Shown: positions 63,469 through 64,000 of the stretch, in pieces
Position numbering within the stretch: the stretch's first letter is position 1
How the letters are laid out: every line of letters begins with the position of its first letter
Assembly: GCF_040675875.1 (NCBI RefSeq)
Contig: NZ_JBEGII010000001.1
Location: forward strand, 1,302,001 to 1,366,000
DNA: 64,000 bases
Direction: 5' to 3'
DNA from: Microbacterium sp. LWO12-1.2
GTDB lineage: Bacteria; Actinomycetota; Actinomycetes; Actinomycetales; Microbacteriaceae
Program-made: the position numbers and the translations under genes
Notes under the pieces: generated by a model
Databases searched by the model: none
The model's input: only the letters and a program-made list of their open reading frames with translations
What the model was told of the DNA's origin: nothing

Positions 63469-64000
63469 ATGGAAGAACGTCAACTGGTCGAGACTCCGTT
63501 CGGACAGCCCGACGCCACGCGGGAGAAAATCCTGGATGCGGCTGACGTCCTCATCCGGCGTCGAGGGATTCATGGCGTGACGATCGCCGAGCTCGCCAGA
63601 CGCTCAGCCCTCAGCCGCCCCACGATCTACCGCAACTGGAGCGATGCCGACGACGTCGTCAGGTCCGCGCTCCTGCGCCGGGTGTCACGGATCCTGGAGG
63701 CCTTCCCCGATCCCGCGCAGACGCGCTCCCGCTTGGTCGACGACGTGCTGCGGTTCACCGCACTCTTCCGCACCGATGCCGTCTACGCCCGACTGCTCGA
63801 TGACGAACCTGAGGCATTCACGCGCTACACGCTGCAACGCGTCGGATCCAGTCAGCGCCTGATACTCCGATGGCTCGAAGCGGCGATCAGCGCCGCGCAG
63901 GGAGACGATTCGGTCCGCCCCGGCGATCCTGCACACATGTCGGTCATGCTGCTCCTGGTCGCACAGTCCGCGGTGCTCTCGCACGGCACCGTCGCCGAGC
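63469..64000 (+). CDS. TetR-family regulator, 3' end cut by the window
   Basis: About 177 codons are present. After MEERQLVETPFGQPD comes a TetR helix-turn-helix: ATREKILDAADVLIRRRG, then VTIAELARRSALSRPTIYRNW. The ligand-binding part is incomplete. It starts 20 bp from the divergent flavoprotein gene and has no Shine-Dalgarno, so its message may be leaderless. It is the obvious regulator of the flavoprotein-kinase-GMC genes. Confidence 0.9.
   Translation, partial: MEERQLVETPFGQPDATREKILDAADVLIRRRGIHGVTIAELARRSALSRPTIYRNWSDADDVVRSALLRRVSRILEAFPDPAQTRSRLVDDVLRFTALFRTDAVYARLLDDEPEAFTRYTLQRVGSSQRLILRWLEAAISAAQGDDSVRPGDPAHMSVMLLLVAQSAVLSHGTVAE

Noticed and set aside
1..64000. CRISPR arrays, insertion sequences, prophage genes, rRNA
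   Set aside because: None seen on reading the window; no regularly spaced repeats or transposase motifs.

Overview
The window reads as chromosomal DNA of a high-GC actinobacterium of the family Microbacteriaceae, most likely Microbacterium. The evidence is gene order (aroC-aroE-mltG-ruvX-alaS-rpsD; yebC-ruvC-ruvA-ruvB-yajC-secD-secF-rel; pdxT-pdxS opposite a MocR regulator; thrS-HIT), frequent GTG starts with 1-14 nt overlaps, and genus-typical small families (DUF349, DUF3000, DUF7882). No rRNA, CRISPR array, prophage, integrase or insertion sequence was seen.

Layout. 1-7.1 kb: shikimate genes, cell-wall and translation genes on the minus strand. 7.3-13.7 kb: rarA, then a shortened NirB-like flavoprotein overlapping a HemD-like/winged-helix regulator, a DUF349 protein and a lone AbiEi-type protein whose start lies inside a strong hairpin. 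13.7-22.3 kb: the rel-sec-ruv-yebC block. 23.1-28.3 kb: a vitamin B6 neighbourhood (PLP-dependent decarboxylase, pdxT, pdxS, pdxR, pdxY). 28.3-30.9 kb: HIT and thrS. 31-36.9 kb: a two-component system divergent from a secreted or membrane-anchored hydrolase, with a near-perfect 18-bp palindrome between them, then DoxX, photolyase and two small genes. 37.2-39.4 kb: two DUF7882 paralogues flanking a ComEC-type metallo-hydrolase that has an unrecognised N-terminal region. 39.4-40.0 kb: four tRNA genes (Gly, Cys and Val on minus, Val on plus).

40.0-48.9 kb: a GIY-YIG/zinc-ribbon protein, an SPW membrane protein, and an apparent operon of an SsuA/TauA-type ABC importer, an Ldh_2 protein without the usual histidines, a BAAT-type hydrolase and a DUF1684 protein, followed by DUF1611 and PemK/MazF-like genes. 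48.9-59.2 kb: amt with a well-spaced GlnR-like box, zapE, sseA-sufE, a hydrolase, DUF3000-rnd and fadA-fadB. 59.3-64 kb: a cluster of GMC oxidoreductase, lipid kinase and alkyl-DHAP-synthase-like flavoprotein, divergent by 20 bp from a TetR regulator cut by the window end.

Most of the window is housekeeping. The stretches that look least explained are the NirB-like/HemD-like pair (9.0-11.6 kb), the DUF7882/metallo-hydrolase trio (37.2-39.4 kb), the ABC/Ldh_2/BAAT/DUF1684 operon (41.2-47.1 kb) and the flavoprotein/lipid-kinase cluster at the right edge. All family names come from reading motifs by eye; no database search was run.
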